NCBI GenBank assembly: GCA_018823415.1
Contig: JAHJIN010000345.1
Location: 1-64,000 of the forward strand
Reading direction: 5' to 3'
DNA: 64,000 bases
Source: Chloroflexota bacterium
GTDB lineage: Bacteria; Chloroflexota; JAHJIN01
Shown piece after piece: positions 19,327 to 29,431 of the stretch. The notes under the pieces were generated by a model. It saw only the letters and a list, made by a program, of their open reading frames with translations. It ran no database searches and had not been told where the DNA came from. The position numbers and the translations under genes were made by a program. Position 1 is the stretch's first letter; each line of letters starts with the position of its first letter.

Positions 19327-22300
19327 TTATACGTGAAAGTCAGGGCCTTGTCCAGCCGCGATCCGGCGGTACAGGGCGGCAGTTTCGGGCGACGGGGCCA
19401 CGCCCAGGTCATGCTGAAGGATGCGCTGGCATTCCTGGTACTGCTGCACGGCCTCGGCGCGTCGGCCGGCCTGGAAATAGGCCGCCATGAGCTGGCGGTG
19501 CGCCTCTTCACGGTAGGGATCGCGGGCCAGGATGGTCTGGTAGTGGCCGATGGCCGTGTCCAGGTGGCCCAGCCCGGCGTGATATGCTGCCAGGTGGGAC
19601 CGGGTGTTCAGATACAGTTCGCGCAGCCGCTCGCGCTCGACAATTGCCCAGTCTTCATACGGGTCTTCGGCCAGATAATCGCCGGCGTACAGGTCGATGG
19701 CCTCTTGCCAGGCCTGTTCGTCGCTCGACTGGGCCAATTGCCCAAACGTGTCGGCGTCCAGGTCATAATGGCTGTGCCGGTTGAACCAGTATAGGCTCTC
19801 CTGGGTGTGGAGGTAATGCGAGGCCGCGCCGGCATAGAGATAGGGCTCCAGCACCCGGCGCAGCGCCGACAGGGTGACGTTAAAGTTGTTGATGGCCGAT
19901 TCGGGTGGCATTTCCGACCACAGGGCTTCCAGGATTTCGTCGCGGGGGATGCGCCGGTGGCGGTTGGTAATGAGAAACTTGAACAACCCCTTGACCTTGG
20001 CTCGCTTCCACTGGTCGTCGCCAATAAACTCGTCGCCGCGATAGACGCCAAATTCGCCCAGGGTGATGATGCGCAGCAATGGCTTGGCGCTGGTGGCGAT
20101 GCGGGCCAGTGCCTCTTGCACGGCTTGACGCACGGCCGGGGAAGGGTCCTGGCGCAGCCGGGCCAGGGCGGGCACGGCGCGTTCGTCGCCCAGGGCGCCC
20201 AGCGCCTGAGCGGCCTGCTCGCGCACTGCCGGGTCCTCATCTTGCAGCAGTAACGCCAGGTCTTCCTGCGCGCCCGGCTCCCGGCCGGTGAGGACCTGGC
20301 AGGCATAGGCCGGGTAGATGCGCCGGCGAATGGCAGTGAGCAACAAAGGGCGCACCCAATCGCGTTCCGCGCTCAGCACTGCATCGTGGTGGTATTGCGA
20401 GGCGATGGTCAGGGCCAGACCCAAGTGCCTAACGCTGGCCTCGGCATCGCCGTGCCGCTCGTACAGCACAGCCAGGGCCAGATGGATGCGTGTTTGCTCG
20501 TCTTTGTCACGCGCGCCCTGAAAGGTTTCCAGTGCTGTGCTGAGCAGGCTCACGGCCCGGTCCAGTTCGCCGGTTTCGACACACAGTGCGCCCAGCGTAC
20601 TTTGAGCCAACGCCATGTTGTACGGACTGTCCAGGCTGGCGCTCAGTTCCAGGGCTTCCTGACCAAAACGTTGGGCCTCGGGCAGCCGGCCCCAGCGGCG
20701 GTAGAGCGTGCAGAGGCCCAGCAGCACGGCGGCAGTGCCGTATTCGTGGTGGAGCGTGCGAAAAGCGGCCAGGGCCTGGACATAATGCGCCTCGGCCGAG
20801 GCATAGTCCTGGCTGTCGCGAGCAATGTCACCGGCGATGAGCCACGCTTGAGCCTGGCTGCTAGGTAACCGGTAGCGCTCGGCAATGTCTGACAGGCGAT
20901 CCAGGGCTTTTTGCGCGGCGTCAAACTCGCCCCGCACATTGTGCAGCCGGGCCACGTCGCCCAAGGTCTCGGCCAGGGCATAAGGATTGCCCAGGTCTTC
21001 TTGAATGCGCAGGGCCGCCTGAAACATCTCCAGAGCACGGTGCAACTCGCCGCGATAGAGGTATTGGGCGCCCATGACGCCAAAGAGGTACGCGCGTATG
21101 GCCGTGGCCTCGTCGCCCACCTGCCGGCTCAGGAGCAGGGCCTCGGTGAGCAGGTCATCGGCCTCATCCAGCTCGCCCGTTTGCTGCAAGGCCTCGGCCA
21201 ACTCGCTCAGGGCGCGCAGTCGAAAGGCCGGCTGGGCTGGGCACGCCAGCGCGGCGCGATAAAGCTCGCTGGCCGGCTCCAGGTCGCCGCGCGCGCGATG
21301 CACCGATGCGCTGTTTTGCAATGCTAGCCCCAGGCCCTCGCCGTCGTCGCGGGCCACAAACAACTTGCGAGCTGCCTCATAGTGCTTGAGCGCAGCGGCC
21401 CATGACTCTTGCAGCTCGGCCACTTCGCCAGCACGCAGGAGGAGCCACGGTGAGCTGGCGACCAGATCGGCCGGCAAAGCCGCCAGCCAGCGTCCCAGCG
21501 TATCCACGCGCCCGGCGCGCAGCATTTCTTCGGCCTGCTGCTGGATCAGTTCGGCGGCGGTAGCCCAATCCTGGGCCTGGAGGCTGTGCTCGATGGCCTC
21601 GTTGGGCTCGCCCAGGCGCAGCCATTCGCCGGCTGCGCGGTGGTGCAGGTTGCGCACGGCCGCCTCGCCGGTTTGGTGCAGCAATTGCCGCCGCAAAAAA
21701 TCGCGGAACAGGGGATGATAGCGATACCAGCGCCCCCGGGCGTCCAGGGTAAAGGTGAGTAGGTTGTTGCGTTCTAGCGCATCCAGCACCTGGGCGGCAT
21801 TGTCGATCTCGAGCACATGGTTGCAGAGGGACACGCTCATCTGCCGCAAGATGGACGACCGGCGGGCAAAGTCCTTGAGTTCAGCCGGGTGACCATCTAG
21901 CACCTCTTCGGCCAAATAGTCGTACAGGTGCCGGGTAGTGCCGTCAAACTCGGCGATGGCATGGCTGGCGTGGGACAGGCCCCGGCGTGCGATGGCCTGC
22001 TGTACCAGTTGCAGGCTGGCAGCCCAACCTTCGGTGCGGGTTTGGAGGAGCGCCAGATCGGACTCGGTGATGGGCAGGTCATAGATCTGGCGGAACAGGT
22101 GGGCGACTTCGGCCGGCGTAAAGCTCAGATCGTGCTCGTCAAACTCGACAATCTCACCGGCCACGCGCAGCCGGGCCAGGGTATCCAGTGGTGGTTCGCG
22201 CCGGGTGGACAGGATCAGGTGCAGGTTGGGCGGCAGGTAGCGGAGCAGCGTGTCTATGATGTCCATGACCGCCGTGCTCTGGTCTACCCGGTGCACATCG

Positions 22301-22710
22301 TCCAGCACCAGCACCGCTTGCGCCGGGACTGCCTGTTCCATATCGTTGACCAGCATCGCCAGCACGGTTTCTTGGACCCGGCGGTCGTCGGCGGTGCTGC
22401 GTAACACGTGTTCGGCTTTGGCTGCAAAGGTGGGCAACAGCGGGGCCAGCGCGGCACTCAGATAAGACAGGAACACCCGGCGGTCGCGGTCGGTGGGATC
22501 CAGGCTGTACCAGAGGCCGTGCAGCGCGCCTTCGGACTGGATGTGTGCTATATAGGAGGCCAGAAGCACGGTCTTGCCGTACCCGGGGCCGGCGCACACT
22601 AGGACGCCCTTGCGGCGGGGCACTTCAGCTTGGAGCCGCTCCAGGAGCCGGGGGCGCTGGAGGATGGGCTGTTGGAAACAAGGCGGCGCGAGCTTGGTGC
22701 GCACAGTCAT
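19327..22710 (-). CDS. MalT/LuxR-type STAND ATPase regulator with TPR, HEAT-like and C-terminal SARP/BTAD domains
   Basis: Walker A GPGYGKTVLL; HEAT-like 'DPAVREQAAQALGALGDERAVPALARL'; BTAD 'YQTILARDPYREEAHRQLMAAYFQAGRRAEAVQQYQEC'; start refined to MTVRTKLAPP. Confidence 0.88.
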   Translation of the reverse strand: MTVRTKLAPPCFQQPILQRPRLLERLQAEVPRRKGVLVCAGPGYGKTVLLASYIAHIQSEGALHGLWYSLDPTDRDRRVFLSYLSAALAPLLPTFAAKAEHVLRSTADDRRVQETVLAMLVNDMEQAVPAQAVLVLDDVHRVDQSTAVMDIIDTLLRYLPPNLHLILSTRREPPLDTLARLRVAGEIVEFDEHDLSFTPAEVAHLFRQIYDLPITESDLALLQTRTEGWAASLQLVQQAIARRGLSHASHAIAEFDGTTRHLYDYLAEEVLDGHPAELKDFARRSSILRQMSVSLCNHVLEIDNAAQVLDALERNNLLTFTLDARGRWYRYHPLFRDFLRRQLLHQTGEAAVRNLHHRAAGEWLRLGEPNEAIEHSLQAQDWATAAELIQQQAEEMLRAGRVDTLGRWLAALPADLVASSPWLLLRAGEVAELQESWAAALKHYEAARKLFVARDDGEGLGLALQNSASVHRARGDLEPASELYRAALACPAQPAFRLRALSELAEALQQTGELDEADDLLTEALLLSRQVGDEATAIRAYLFGVMGAQYLYRGELHRALEMFQAALRIQEDLGNPYALAETLGDVARLHNVRGEFDAAQKALDRLSDIAERYRLPSSQAQAWLIAGDIARDSQDYASAEAHYVQALAAFRTLHHEYGTAAVLLGLCTLYRRWGRLPEAQRFGQEALELSASLDSPYNMALAQSTLGALCVETGELDRAVSLLSTALETFQGARDKDEQTRIHLALAVLYERHGDAEASVRHLGLALTIASQYHHDAVLSAERDWVRPLLLTAIRRRIYPAYACQVLTGREPGAQEDLALLLQDEDPAVREQAAQALGALGDERAVPALARLRQDPSPAVRQAVQEALARIATSAKPLLRIITLGEFGVYRGDEFIGDDQWKRAKVKGLFKFLITNRHRRIPRDEILEALWSEMPPESAINNFNVTLSALRRVLEPYLYAGAASHYLHTQESLYWFNRHSHYDLDADTFGQLAQSSDEQAWQEAIDLYAGDYLAEDPYEDWAIVERERLRELYLNTRSHLAAYHAGLGHLDTAIGHYQTILARDPYREEAHRQLMAAYFQAGRRAEAVQQYQECQRILQHDLGVAPSPETAALYRRIAAGQGPDFHV

Positions 22711-22744
22711 GGGGCACTCCGATGGCGTTGGACGTTGGATGACA

Positions 22745-23707
22745 TTATACCGGCCCGGAGGGCGGGGCGCAAGCCGGCCCGGCCAGCCAGTCTTGGGCCA
22801 GCGTGATGAGGTCGTCGTGTATGGTGGGTGCATCAGCCGGCTGCCAGAGGATCCGCGGATCATCGGGCTTGAACCAGTTGCGCTGGCGGCGGACCAGGTT
22901 GCGCGTCTCGCGCCGGATCAGCGCGATGGCCTCGTCGCGCGTGACCTGCCCGCGCAGGTACAAGCCCACCTGCCGATAGCCCAACCCGCTCATGGCGGGC
23001 AGATCTAGGGAATAACCGCGCTCCACCAGGTCGCGCACTTCGTCAAATAGGCCCTGCTCCACCATGTGCTGGATTCGGGCGTCGATGCGGGCGTACAGGT
23101 CGGGCCGGGGTCGCGCCAGGCCCAGGACGAGCGTGCGATAGGGTGGCGCCTGCTTGTGCTGCCAATCCGAGATGGGCCGGCCCGAGAGTTCATACACCTC
23201 TAGCGCCCGCACCACGCGCCGCACGTTGCGGGCGTCGATGCGGGCGGCGGCAGCCGGGTCTACCTGGGCGAGCCGGGCGTGCAGGGCCGTTGCGCCCTGG
23301 GTTTCTGCCTCAGCGAACAACCGCGCGCGCAGGACCGGGTCTGGCCCCACCCGGGGCACGGCCCAACCTTCGACCACGGCCCACACATATTGGCCGGTCC
23401 CGCCCACCAGCAGCGGCACGCGGCCCCGGGCGCCAATGTCAGCGATGGCGGCGTGCGCCAATGCCTGATAGTCCACCAGGCTAAAGGCCTGGTCTGGGGC
23501 CAGCACATCGATCAGGTGGTGGGGCACCCGGGCCTGTTCCGCCGGCGATGGTTTGTCGGTGCCGATGTCCATGCCCCGATAGACCAGCCGGCTATCGGCC
23601 GAGACGATCTCGCCGGCCAGGGCCGCGGCCAGTTCCAGGGCCCGGGCGCTCTTGCCCACGGCCGTGGGGCCTACCAGGACGATCAGCGGCGGCGCTTGGC
23701 TTGTCAT
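22745..23707 (-). CDS. miaA: tRNA dimethylallyltransferase
   Basis: VGPTAVGKSARALELA, DSRLVYRGMDIGTDKP, VGGTGQYVWA, RNLVRRQRNWFK. Confidence 0.96.
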   Translation of the reverse strand: MTSQAPPLIVLVGPTAVGKSARALELAAALAGEIVSADSRLVYRGMDIGTDKPSPAEQARVPHHLIDVLAPDQAFSLVDYQALAHAAIADIGARGRVPLLVGGTGQYVWAVVEGWAVPRVGPDPVLRARLFAEAETQGATALHARLAQVDPAAAARIDARNVRRVVRALEVYELSGRPISDWQHKQAPPYRTLVLGLARPRPDLYARIDARIQHMVEQGLFDEVRDLVERGYSLDLPAMSGLGYRQVGLYLRGQVTRDEAIALIRRETRNLVRRQRNWFKPDDPRILWQPADAPTIHDDLITLAQDWLAGPACAPPSGPV

Positions 23708-23759
23708 GGCCGGTATTATACCGCAGGGGGCCATGTCGTGCAAACACCAGAAATGCGAA

Positions 23760-23789
23760 AAAGGTCACCGCTGGTGCTGGTGACCTTTT
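23760..23789 (-). terminator. Rho-independent terminator downstream of rplL
   Basis: AAAGGTCACC...GGTGACCTTTT inverted repeat with T-tract. Confidence 0.8.
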
Positions 23790-23808
23790 GCTTGTTCTCC
23801 GCCTGAAA

Positions 23809-24189
23809 TTAGCGAATTTCGACCACAGCGCCCGAGGTTTCCAGGGCACTCTTGACCGCTTCGGCCTCTTCTTTGGGCAGACCCTCTTTGACTGCCGCGG
23901 GCACGCCTTCTACCAGGGCCTTGGCTTCCCGCAGGCCCAGAGTCGTCACCTCGCGCACAGCCTTGATGACCTGGATCTTGTTGGGGCCGGCGTCCGTCAG
24001 GTATACGTCAAACTCGGTCTTTTCCTCAGCCTCGACGGTCGGCTCGGAGCCGCCAGCGGCCGGCATGGCCATCGCCGCCATAGGCATGGCTGCGCTGACC
24101 CCGAACCGCTCTTCCAGGGCCTTGACCAGTTCGGATAGCTCCAACACGGTCATGTTTTCAATCGCTTGCATGATCTCGTCTTTTGTCAC
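23809..24189 (-). CDS. rplL: ribosomal protein bL12 (L7/L12)
   Basis: [43 protein letters not shown]. Confidence 0.97.
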   Translation of the reverse strand: MTKDEIMQAIENMTVLELSELVKALEERFGVSAAMPMAAMAMPAAGGSEPTVEAEEKTEFDVYLTDAGPNKIQVIKAVREVTTLGLREAKALVEGVPAAVKEGLPKEEAEAVKSALETSGAVVEIR

Positions 24190-24234
24190 GATGATGTCCT
24201 CCTATATTCTAGTTGATCACGGGCCAAACAGCGC

Positions 24235-24792
24235 CTAGGCGCCTGCGCCCTCTTCTTCCATTTGTTTACGGCGGGCCTCGAGCACGTTCACCAGGCCACG
24301 CATGGTGCCGGCCAATACGCTGACCAGGCCACTGATGGGGGCCTGAATACCACCCACCACCTGGGCCAAGAGCACCTCGCGCGGCGGCAGGCTCGAGATA
24401 CTCACCACATCATTGGGCGTGAGGAACCGCCCCTCGTGAAAGCCACCCTTGATGGCGAACAAGGGTGTGGCCCGGGCAAACTCGACGAGCCGTTTGAACG
24501 GTTCTACCACGTCGTCGTAGCAAAAAGCCACGGCTGTGGGGCCGGTCAGGGCTGGCGTCGCGTCTGACAGCGGGTATTTGGCCTGAGACAGGGCCAGCTT
24601 GAACAAGGTATTCTTGACCACGTGGTAATCACCGTCAACGTCTTGCAACTGGCGGCGCAACGTGGTAAGTTGCTCCATGTCCAGGCCCTCACTCAGGTTT
24701 TCGCTCTGATAGGCGGTCAGCACCGCCGCGTGACTGCGTTCCAGCTTGTCCACAAGCGTGCCGACGATGTGCTTTTTTTCTTCTGTGGGCAA
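24235..24792 (-). CDS. rplJ: ribosomal protein uL10
   Basis: L10 sequence features and rplJ-rplL synteny. Confidence 0.95.
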   Translation of the reverse strand: MPTEEKKHIVGTLVDKLERSHAAVLTAYQSENLSEGLDMEQLTTLRRQLQDVDGDYHVVKNTLFKLALSQAKYPLSDATPALTGPTAVAFCYDDVVEPFKRLVEFARATPLFAIKGGFHEGRFLTPNDVVSISSLPPREVLLAQVVGGIQAPISGLVSVLAGTMRGLVNVLEARRKQMEEEGAGA

Positions 24793-24824
24793 TGTTCACC
24801 TCCTACCAATATCTGTTCTGGTTT

Positions 24825-24945
24825 TGCCAAAGCAAAACCCCCTGACCATAGACCGGCAAGGGGGGTACAGTGCTATCCCACCTCGGCGGGGCTCATTAGG
24901 TGACGTAGCCGTCACGCCCGCTGTCTATGGCGTGGTGTGTGAAAT
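24825..24945 (-). ncRNA. ribosomal protein L10 leader
   Basis: Upstream of rplJ; contains 'catagacagcgggcg', 'taatgagccccgccgaggtggg', 'ccttgccggtctatggtcagggggttttgc' typical of the L10 leader family. Confidence 0.8.
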
Positions 24946-24960
24946 TGTCGGATGCGCGGG

Positions 24961-25677
24961 CTAGACCGAGGTCTGCAAAGCCAGCGCGGTGGGCAGGTCC
25001 AACCGGATCCCCGGCCCCATGGTCGTTGTGATCGTGAGTGTCTTGACAAACATGCCCTTGACGCCGGTGGGCCTGGCTGCCAACATCGTCTCGACCAGGG
25101 CACTCAGATTCCCCAACAACTGCTCGTCGGTAAAGCTGATCTTGCCGATGGGGACGTGCACATTGCTGGTGCGGTCCACCCGGAACTCGACGCGGCCCAT
25201 ACGGGCTTCTTTGATCGCCAGGGGCAGATCCTCAGCCTTGACGATGGTGCCAGATTTGGGGTTGGGCATCAGGCCACGCCGGCCCAGGATGCGTCCCAGG
25301 CGGCCCACCTTACCCATGACGTCAGGGGTGGCAATCGACACTTCCCAGTCCACCCAGCCGCCTTCGATCTGCTTGATCAGTTCGTCGTCAGCGACATAAT
25401 CGGCGCCGGCCTCTTCGGCGATCTTGAGGCCTTCGCCCTGGGTAAAGACCAGCACCCGCACCTGCTTGCCGGTGCCATAGGGGAGCATGGCCACGCCACG
25501 CACCTGCTGATCGGCGTGACGTGGGTCCACGTTCAAACGCCAGTGCGTGTCTACGGTCTCGTCAAACTTGGCAAAGGCCATCTCGTGCAACAGCTTGATC
25601 GCTTCGACCGGCTCGTAGGTTTGGTCGCGATCAAGTTGACTGTCAGCTTGACGATAGTTTTTTCCTCGTTTCGGCAT
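24961..25677 (-). CDS. rplA: ribosomal protein uL1
   Basis: L1 motifs 'GRLGRILGRRGLMPNPKSGTI'; start refined to MPKRGKNY. Confidence 0.96.
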   Translation of the reverse strand: MPKRGKNYRQADSQLDRDQTYEPVEAIKLLHEMAFAKFDETVDTHWRLNVDPRHADQQVRGVAMLPYGTGKQVRVLVFTQGEGLKIAEEAGADYVADDELIKQIEGGWVDWEVSIATPDVMGKVGRLGRILGRRGLMPNPKSGTIVKAEDLPLAIKEARMGRVEFRVDRTSNVHVPIGKISFTDEQLLGNLSALVETMLAARPTGVKGMFVKTLTITTTMGPGIRLDLPTALALQTSV

Positions 25678-25736
25678 AGGTTCCTCCTGTGGTTCTAGCG
25701 GGATGCTCATCCCTCCCACTGTTTTTCGACTGTGGC

Positions 25737-26159
25737 CTAGGCCACCTGGATGCCCATCTGACGGGCTGTACCTTCGATGATACGTTCGGCTGCTTCAATG
25801 TCTCGGGCGTTCAGGTCGGGCAGCTTGGTCTGGGCGATCTCGCGCAATTGGGCACGGGTGATGGTGCCGACCGAGTCTAGGTTGGGCTGGGCCGAACCAC
25901 GTTCCACGCCGGCGGCCCGGCGCAACAGATCTGCGGCGGGGGGGGTCTTGGTTACAAAGCTAAACGAGCGATCTTCATAGACCGTGATCTCGACGGGGAT
26001 AATGTTCCCCATTTGCTTGCGCGTGCGCTCGTTGTATTCTTTGACAAAGCCCATGATGTTCACGCCGTGCTGGCCCAGGGCCGGGCCGACCGGGGGGGCC
26101 GGCGTGGCTTTGCCGGCTTCGATTTGCAGTTTGAGTTTGGTTTTGACTCGCTTGGCCAT
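25737..26159 (-). CDS. rplK: ribosomal protein uL11
   Basis: [34 protein letters not shown]. Confidence 0.97.
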   Translation of the reverse strand: MAKRVKTKLKLQIEAGKATPAPPVGPALGQHGVNIMGFVKEYNERTRKQMGNIIPVEITVYEDRSFSFVTKTPPAADLLRRAAGVERGSAQPNLDSVGTITRAQLREIAQTKLPDLNARDIEAAERIIEGTARQMGIQVA

Positions 26160-26189
26160 TGTTCCTCCACAGGCCGGGCACAGGCCCGG

Positions 26190-26831
26190 CTAGATCCTTT
26201 CCACTTGTAAGAAATCCAATTCGATGGGCGTCTCGCGCCCGAAAAAAGATACCAGGACCTTGAGTTTGCCCTTTTCGGCGTTGATCTCGTCTACCGATCC
26301 CGTAAAATCGGCAAATGGGCCTTCGATGATCTTGACGGACTGGCCGATCACAAAACTGACCTTGATCTTGGGCGAGTCATCCTCCATTCGCTTGAGGATC
26401 GACTGCACTTCTTGTTCGCCCAAGGGCACCGGCTTGTTGCCCGAGCCCACAAAACCGGTTACGCCCGGCGTATGGCGTACCACGTGCCAGGACTCGTCGT
26501 TCAGGCTCATGTTTACCAATACATAGCCCGGGAATATCTTGCGCTGCAAGGTCACGCGCTTGCCGCTGCGCATCTCGACTTCTTCTTCGATGGGCACCAC
26601 CACTTCAAAGATGCTGTCTTGCATGCCCATCGTCTCGATGCGATGTTCCAGGTTCTTGCGCACCTTGTTCTCATAACCAGAATAGGTGTGGATCACATAC
26701 CATTGCCGGTCTATGGCCGGTTCCTGGTCTGCGTCTGGTACGGCAACTTGTTCTTCGCCAGCCTCTGCTAAATCGTCGGCTGGCAATTCGTCAGGGTCCA
26801 TCGTTCCCCCAGTTGTTTGGTGCGTTCCCAT
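26190..26831 (-). CDS. nusG: transcription antitermination factor NusG
   Basis: WYVIHTYSGYENKVRKNLEHRI; KOW region VKIIEGPFADFTGSVDEINAEKGKLKVLVSFFGRETPIELDF. Confidence 0.96.
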   Translation of the reverse strand: MGTHQTTGGTMDPDELPADDLAEAGEEQVAVPDADQEPAIDRQWYVIHTYSGYENKVRKNLEHRIETMGMQDSIFEVVVPIEEEVEMRSGKRVTLQRKIFPGYVLVNMSLNDESWHVVRHTPGVTGFVGSGNKPVPLGEQEVQSILKRMEDDSPKIKVSFVIGQSVKIIEGPFADFTGSVDEINAEKGKLKVLVSFFGRETPIELDFLQVERI

Positions 26832-26837
26832 TGGGTA

Positions 26838-27038
26838 CTAGCCGCCAACGAGCAGTCCCACACCCCGTTCAAAGATCAGATCCAGGAGCCACAGGAACAT
26901 GCCCATAGCCAGTGAAACGACAATGACCAGGAATGACAGGTTAATGGTCTCCCGGCGAGTGGGCCAGACGACTTTGCGCATCTCGCCTCTGGTCTCGCGC
27001 AAAAAGCGCACTATAGCATTATCCTGTAATGATGACAT
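26838..27038 (-). CDS. secE: preprotein translocase subunit SecE
   Basis: ETRGEMRKVVWPTRRETINLSFLVIV; start refined to MSSLQDN. Confidence 0.93.
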   Translation of the reverse strand: MSSLQDNAIVRFLRETRGEMRKVVWPTRRETINLSFLVIVVSLAMGMFLWLLDLIFERGVGLLVGG

Positions 27039-27144
27039 GGTTCCTCCTGATGCCCGGGTCTGCTCAATCTGCGACCCGGATCCTGGTATGGCAACAATCA
27101 GCGATTGGCTAGAGAGCCAATCGCTTGGCACGATGTACCGAGTT

Positions 27145-27220
27145 TGGCAGGCGGGACAGGATTCGAACCTGCGACCTGCTGTTTTGGAGACAGCTGCTCT
27201 GCCATTTGAGCTACCCGCCT
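27145..27220 (-). tRNA. tRNA-Trp(CCA)
   Basis: Cloverleaf AGGCGGG...CTGTCTCCAAAACAG...GGTTCGAATCC...CCCGCCT, CCA encoded. Confidence 0.95.
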
Positions 27221-27260
27221 GTGTCAACCTGGGTGCTTGCTCCCCCCCCTCGTACCGCTG

Positions 27261-27425
27261 TTATTTGGTTTCTTTGTGAGGGGTATGCTGCCGACAGCGC
27301 CGACAGTACTTGGCCAGTTCCAACCGTTGCCGGTCGTTCTTTTTGTTTTTGGTGGTAGTATAATTGCGCTCGTGACAGGTCTGGCATTCCAGCGTCACGA
27401 TGACGCGATCTGCTTTCTTGGCCAT
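27261..27425 (-). CDS. rpmG: ribosomal protein bL33 (54 aa, below ORF-track cutoff)
   Basis: [54 protein letters not shown]. Confidence 0.95.
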   Translation of the reverse strand: MAKKADRVIVTLECQTCHERNYTTTKNKKNDRQRLELAKYCRRCRQHTPHKETK

Positions 27426-27444
27426 GGTGCTCCTTGCCTGTGGT

Positions 27445-28644
27445 CTATTCCAATATCTGGGTTACAATACCAACCCCGATGGTCCGGCCACCTTCACGGA
27501 TGGCGAACCGTAAACCGTTCTCCAGCGCCACTGGCGCGTGGAGGTCTACCAACAACCGTACGTTATCGCCGGGCATCACTATGGTGATGGGTTCCGGCAG
27601 CGTAATCTGGCCCGCGACATCGGTGGTGCGCAGATAGAACTGGGGCCGATAGCCGTTGAGAAACGGCGTGTGTCGACCACCTTCCTCGCGGGTCAGGGCA
27701 TAGATCTCGGCCTCGAACCGGGTGTGCGGCTGAATGCTGCCCGGCGCCGCAAGTACCTGACCGCGTTGCGCCGGGGCATCCATGCCTGTTACCAGGCACC
27801 CGATACTATCGCCAGCCTGAGCCTGGGGCAACGTGTCGCCAAACATCTCCAGGCTGCTCACCGTCACCACCGGTGTCTGTGGTGCCAACCCCACGATCTC
27901 GACCTGGTCTCCCGGACGAACCAGCCCGCGTTCTATACGCCCCGTGACCACGACCCCCTGGGGATCGCGGTCGAATACATGCTCGATGGGCATGAGAAAG
28001 GGTTTGTCCACATCGCGCGTGGGGGTGGGAATGTACTCGTCCACCACCCGCAGCAACTCCCAGATGCAGCCGTATTCCTCGGCCTCTGGATCGGTGCTTT
28101 CGCTGCGCAGGGCGCGCCGCGCGCTGCCCCGCACGACGGGAACGGTGTCGCCCGGAAAATCATACTTGGTCAGCAGATCCCGGATGACGCGTTCTACGGC
28201 ATCTGCCTGGGCCGGGTCATCCACCAAGTCTATTTTATTGATAAAGACAATGACGGCTGGTACACCAACCTGGTGAGCCAGCAGGATGTGCTCGCGCGTT
28301 TGCGGCAGCGGCCCCTCTGGTGCACTCACCACCAGGATCGCCCCATCCATCTGGGCGGCGCCGGTGATCATGTTCTTGATATAATCCACGTGGCCGGGGC
28401 AATCCACGTGGTGATAATGCCGCTGTGCGGTTTCGTACTCGACATGGGCAATGTTGATGCCCACGCCGTGCTGACTTTCGGCGATGGCCTTGTCAATAGA
28501 CCCAAAGGCGCGCTGAGTCGCCAGCCCCTGGAACGCCAATGCCTTGAGCATGGCTGCCGTGAGGGTAGTCTTGCCGTGGTCCACATGGCCGATAGTCCCC
28601 ACGTTGACGTGCGGTTTCGCTGAATCGAACCGCTTGGCGGACAT
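27445..28644 (-). CDS. tuf: elongation factor Tu
   Basis: [59 protein letters not shown]. Confidence 0.98.
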   Translation of the reverse strand: MSAKRFDSAKPHVNVGTIGHVDHGKTTLTAAMLKALAFQGLATQRAFGSIDKAIAESQHGVGINIAHVEYETAQRHYHHVDCPGHVDYIKNMITGAAQMDGAILVVSAPEGPLPQTREHILLAHQVGVPAVIVFINKIDLVDDPAQADAVERVIRDLLTKYDFPGDTVPVVRGSARRALRSESTDPEAEEYGCIWELLRVVDEYIPTPTRDVDKPFLMPIEHVFDRDPQGVVVTGRIERGLVRPGDQVEIVGLAPQTPVVTVSSLEMFGDTLPQAQAGDSIGCLVTGMDAPAQRGQVLAAPGSIQPHTRFEAEIYALTREEGGRHTPFLNGYRPQFYLRTTDVAGQITLPEPITIVMPGDNVRLLVDLHAPVALENGLRFAIREGGRTIGVGIVTQILE

Positions 28645-28681
28645 GACGGCCGGCCTCCCTCGTCTATCTTGGCTCACTTGA

Positions 28682-28757
28682 TGGAGCCCAGGATCGGGCT
28701 CGAACCGATGACCTCATTCTTACCAAGAATGTGCTCTGCCTACTGAGCTACCTGGGC
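28682..28757 (-). tRNA. tRNA-Thr(GGT)
   Basis: GCCCAGGTAGCTCAGTAGGCAGAGCACATTCTTGGTAAGAATGAGGTCATCGGTTCGAGCCCGATCCTGGGCT+CCA. Confidence 0.96.
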
Positions 28758-28809
28758 TTGTGGTGGGCAGGGACGGATTCGAACCGCCGAAGCGTTACGC
28801 AGCTGATTT

Positions 28810-29431
28810 CATCCCAACTACAGCTTTCACTGCTCCCGACCAGGTCGGGATTTGTGGGCTGGACTTTGCCTTCATCCGGTCTGGATGCTCTCCGTCAAGT
28901 CTCTACACCTTCCCCTGTTTGGGGCTTGGCTCGGCGTTGCCACCCTCCGCAGGTTTCGCCGAATTTGGAGAGTTTTCACCTACAGATTCCTCTGTAGGGC
29001 TGCAATTATCGCCAGCATCTTGGAGGAGATATCGCTCCCACCTGGACCACTTGCTTGCTCGACCAACATTGACTGTGATTTGGCCTGCGATCTCGTCAAA
29101 AGGGATCGCATATGCTTGGCTATTGGCGCAAAGGACGTACAAGAGATCAAAATCTCCTGGCTTGTAGTTTGTCCTGCGGTTCCCGGCGCTTCGGTTTCCA
29201 CCAGATACATAGAGAGGCACTGAAAATACGCCCTGATTTCCCTCGTACCCAGCATATTTACATTGAACCGCCTGGAATGCGCCACCTCGCTCAATCACTA
29301 GATCATATTTGGCCGTGTCTGACAGTGGGATGCTTATCGTGTATCCTGCGGATACAAAATGCTTGATTGCGCTGGCGACAGCCAAGTTGCCCTTTTGCTT
29401 GTTATCCATATCTGGCAAACCTGGCTTCTCT
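28810..29431 (-). other. group I intron (likely IC3-like) inside tRNA-Tyr anticodon
   Basis: 5' exon ends in U, intron ends in G; core 'CCAAATTCGGCGAAACC...GCAACGCCGAGCCAAGCC...AAGGTGTAGAGACTTGACGGAGAGC...AAAGTCC'; P2 CTACAG/CTGTAG, P3 CTCTCC/GGAGAG, P4 CGGCG/CGCCG, P6a CCCC/GGGG, P7 GACTT/AAGTC, P8 ATCC/GGAT, P9 CCCGAC/GTCGGG. Confidence 0.93.
28903..29409 (-). CDS. intron-encoded PD-(D/E)XK-fold putative homing endonuclease (I-Ssp6803I-like)
   Basis: MDNKQKGNLAVASAIKHFVSAGYTISIPLSDTAKYDLVIERGGAFQAVQCKYAG: KG.LA....I......GY....P....YDLV......QCKY pattern; lies inside the group I intron. Confidence 0.8.
   Translation of the reverse strand: MDNKQKGNLAVASAIKHFVSAGYTISIPLSDTAKYDLVIERGGAFQAVQCKYAGYEGNQGVFSVPLYVSGGNRSAGNRRTNYKPGDFDLLYVLCANSQAYAIPFDEIAGQITVNVGRASKWSRWERYLLQDAGDNCSPTEESVGENSPNSAKPAEGGNAEPSPKQGKV

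Noticed and set aside
28980-29366. Other ORFs inside the tRNA-Tyr intron (28980-29294 -, 28852-29223 +, 29112-29366 +)
   Set aside because: Overlap the endonuclease in other frames; no domain or codon support.
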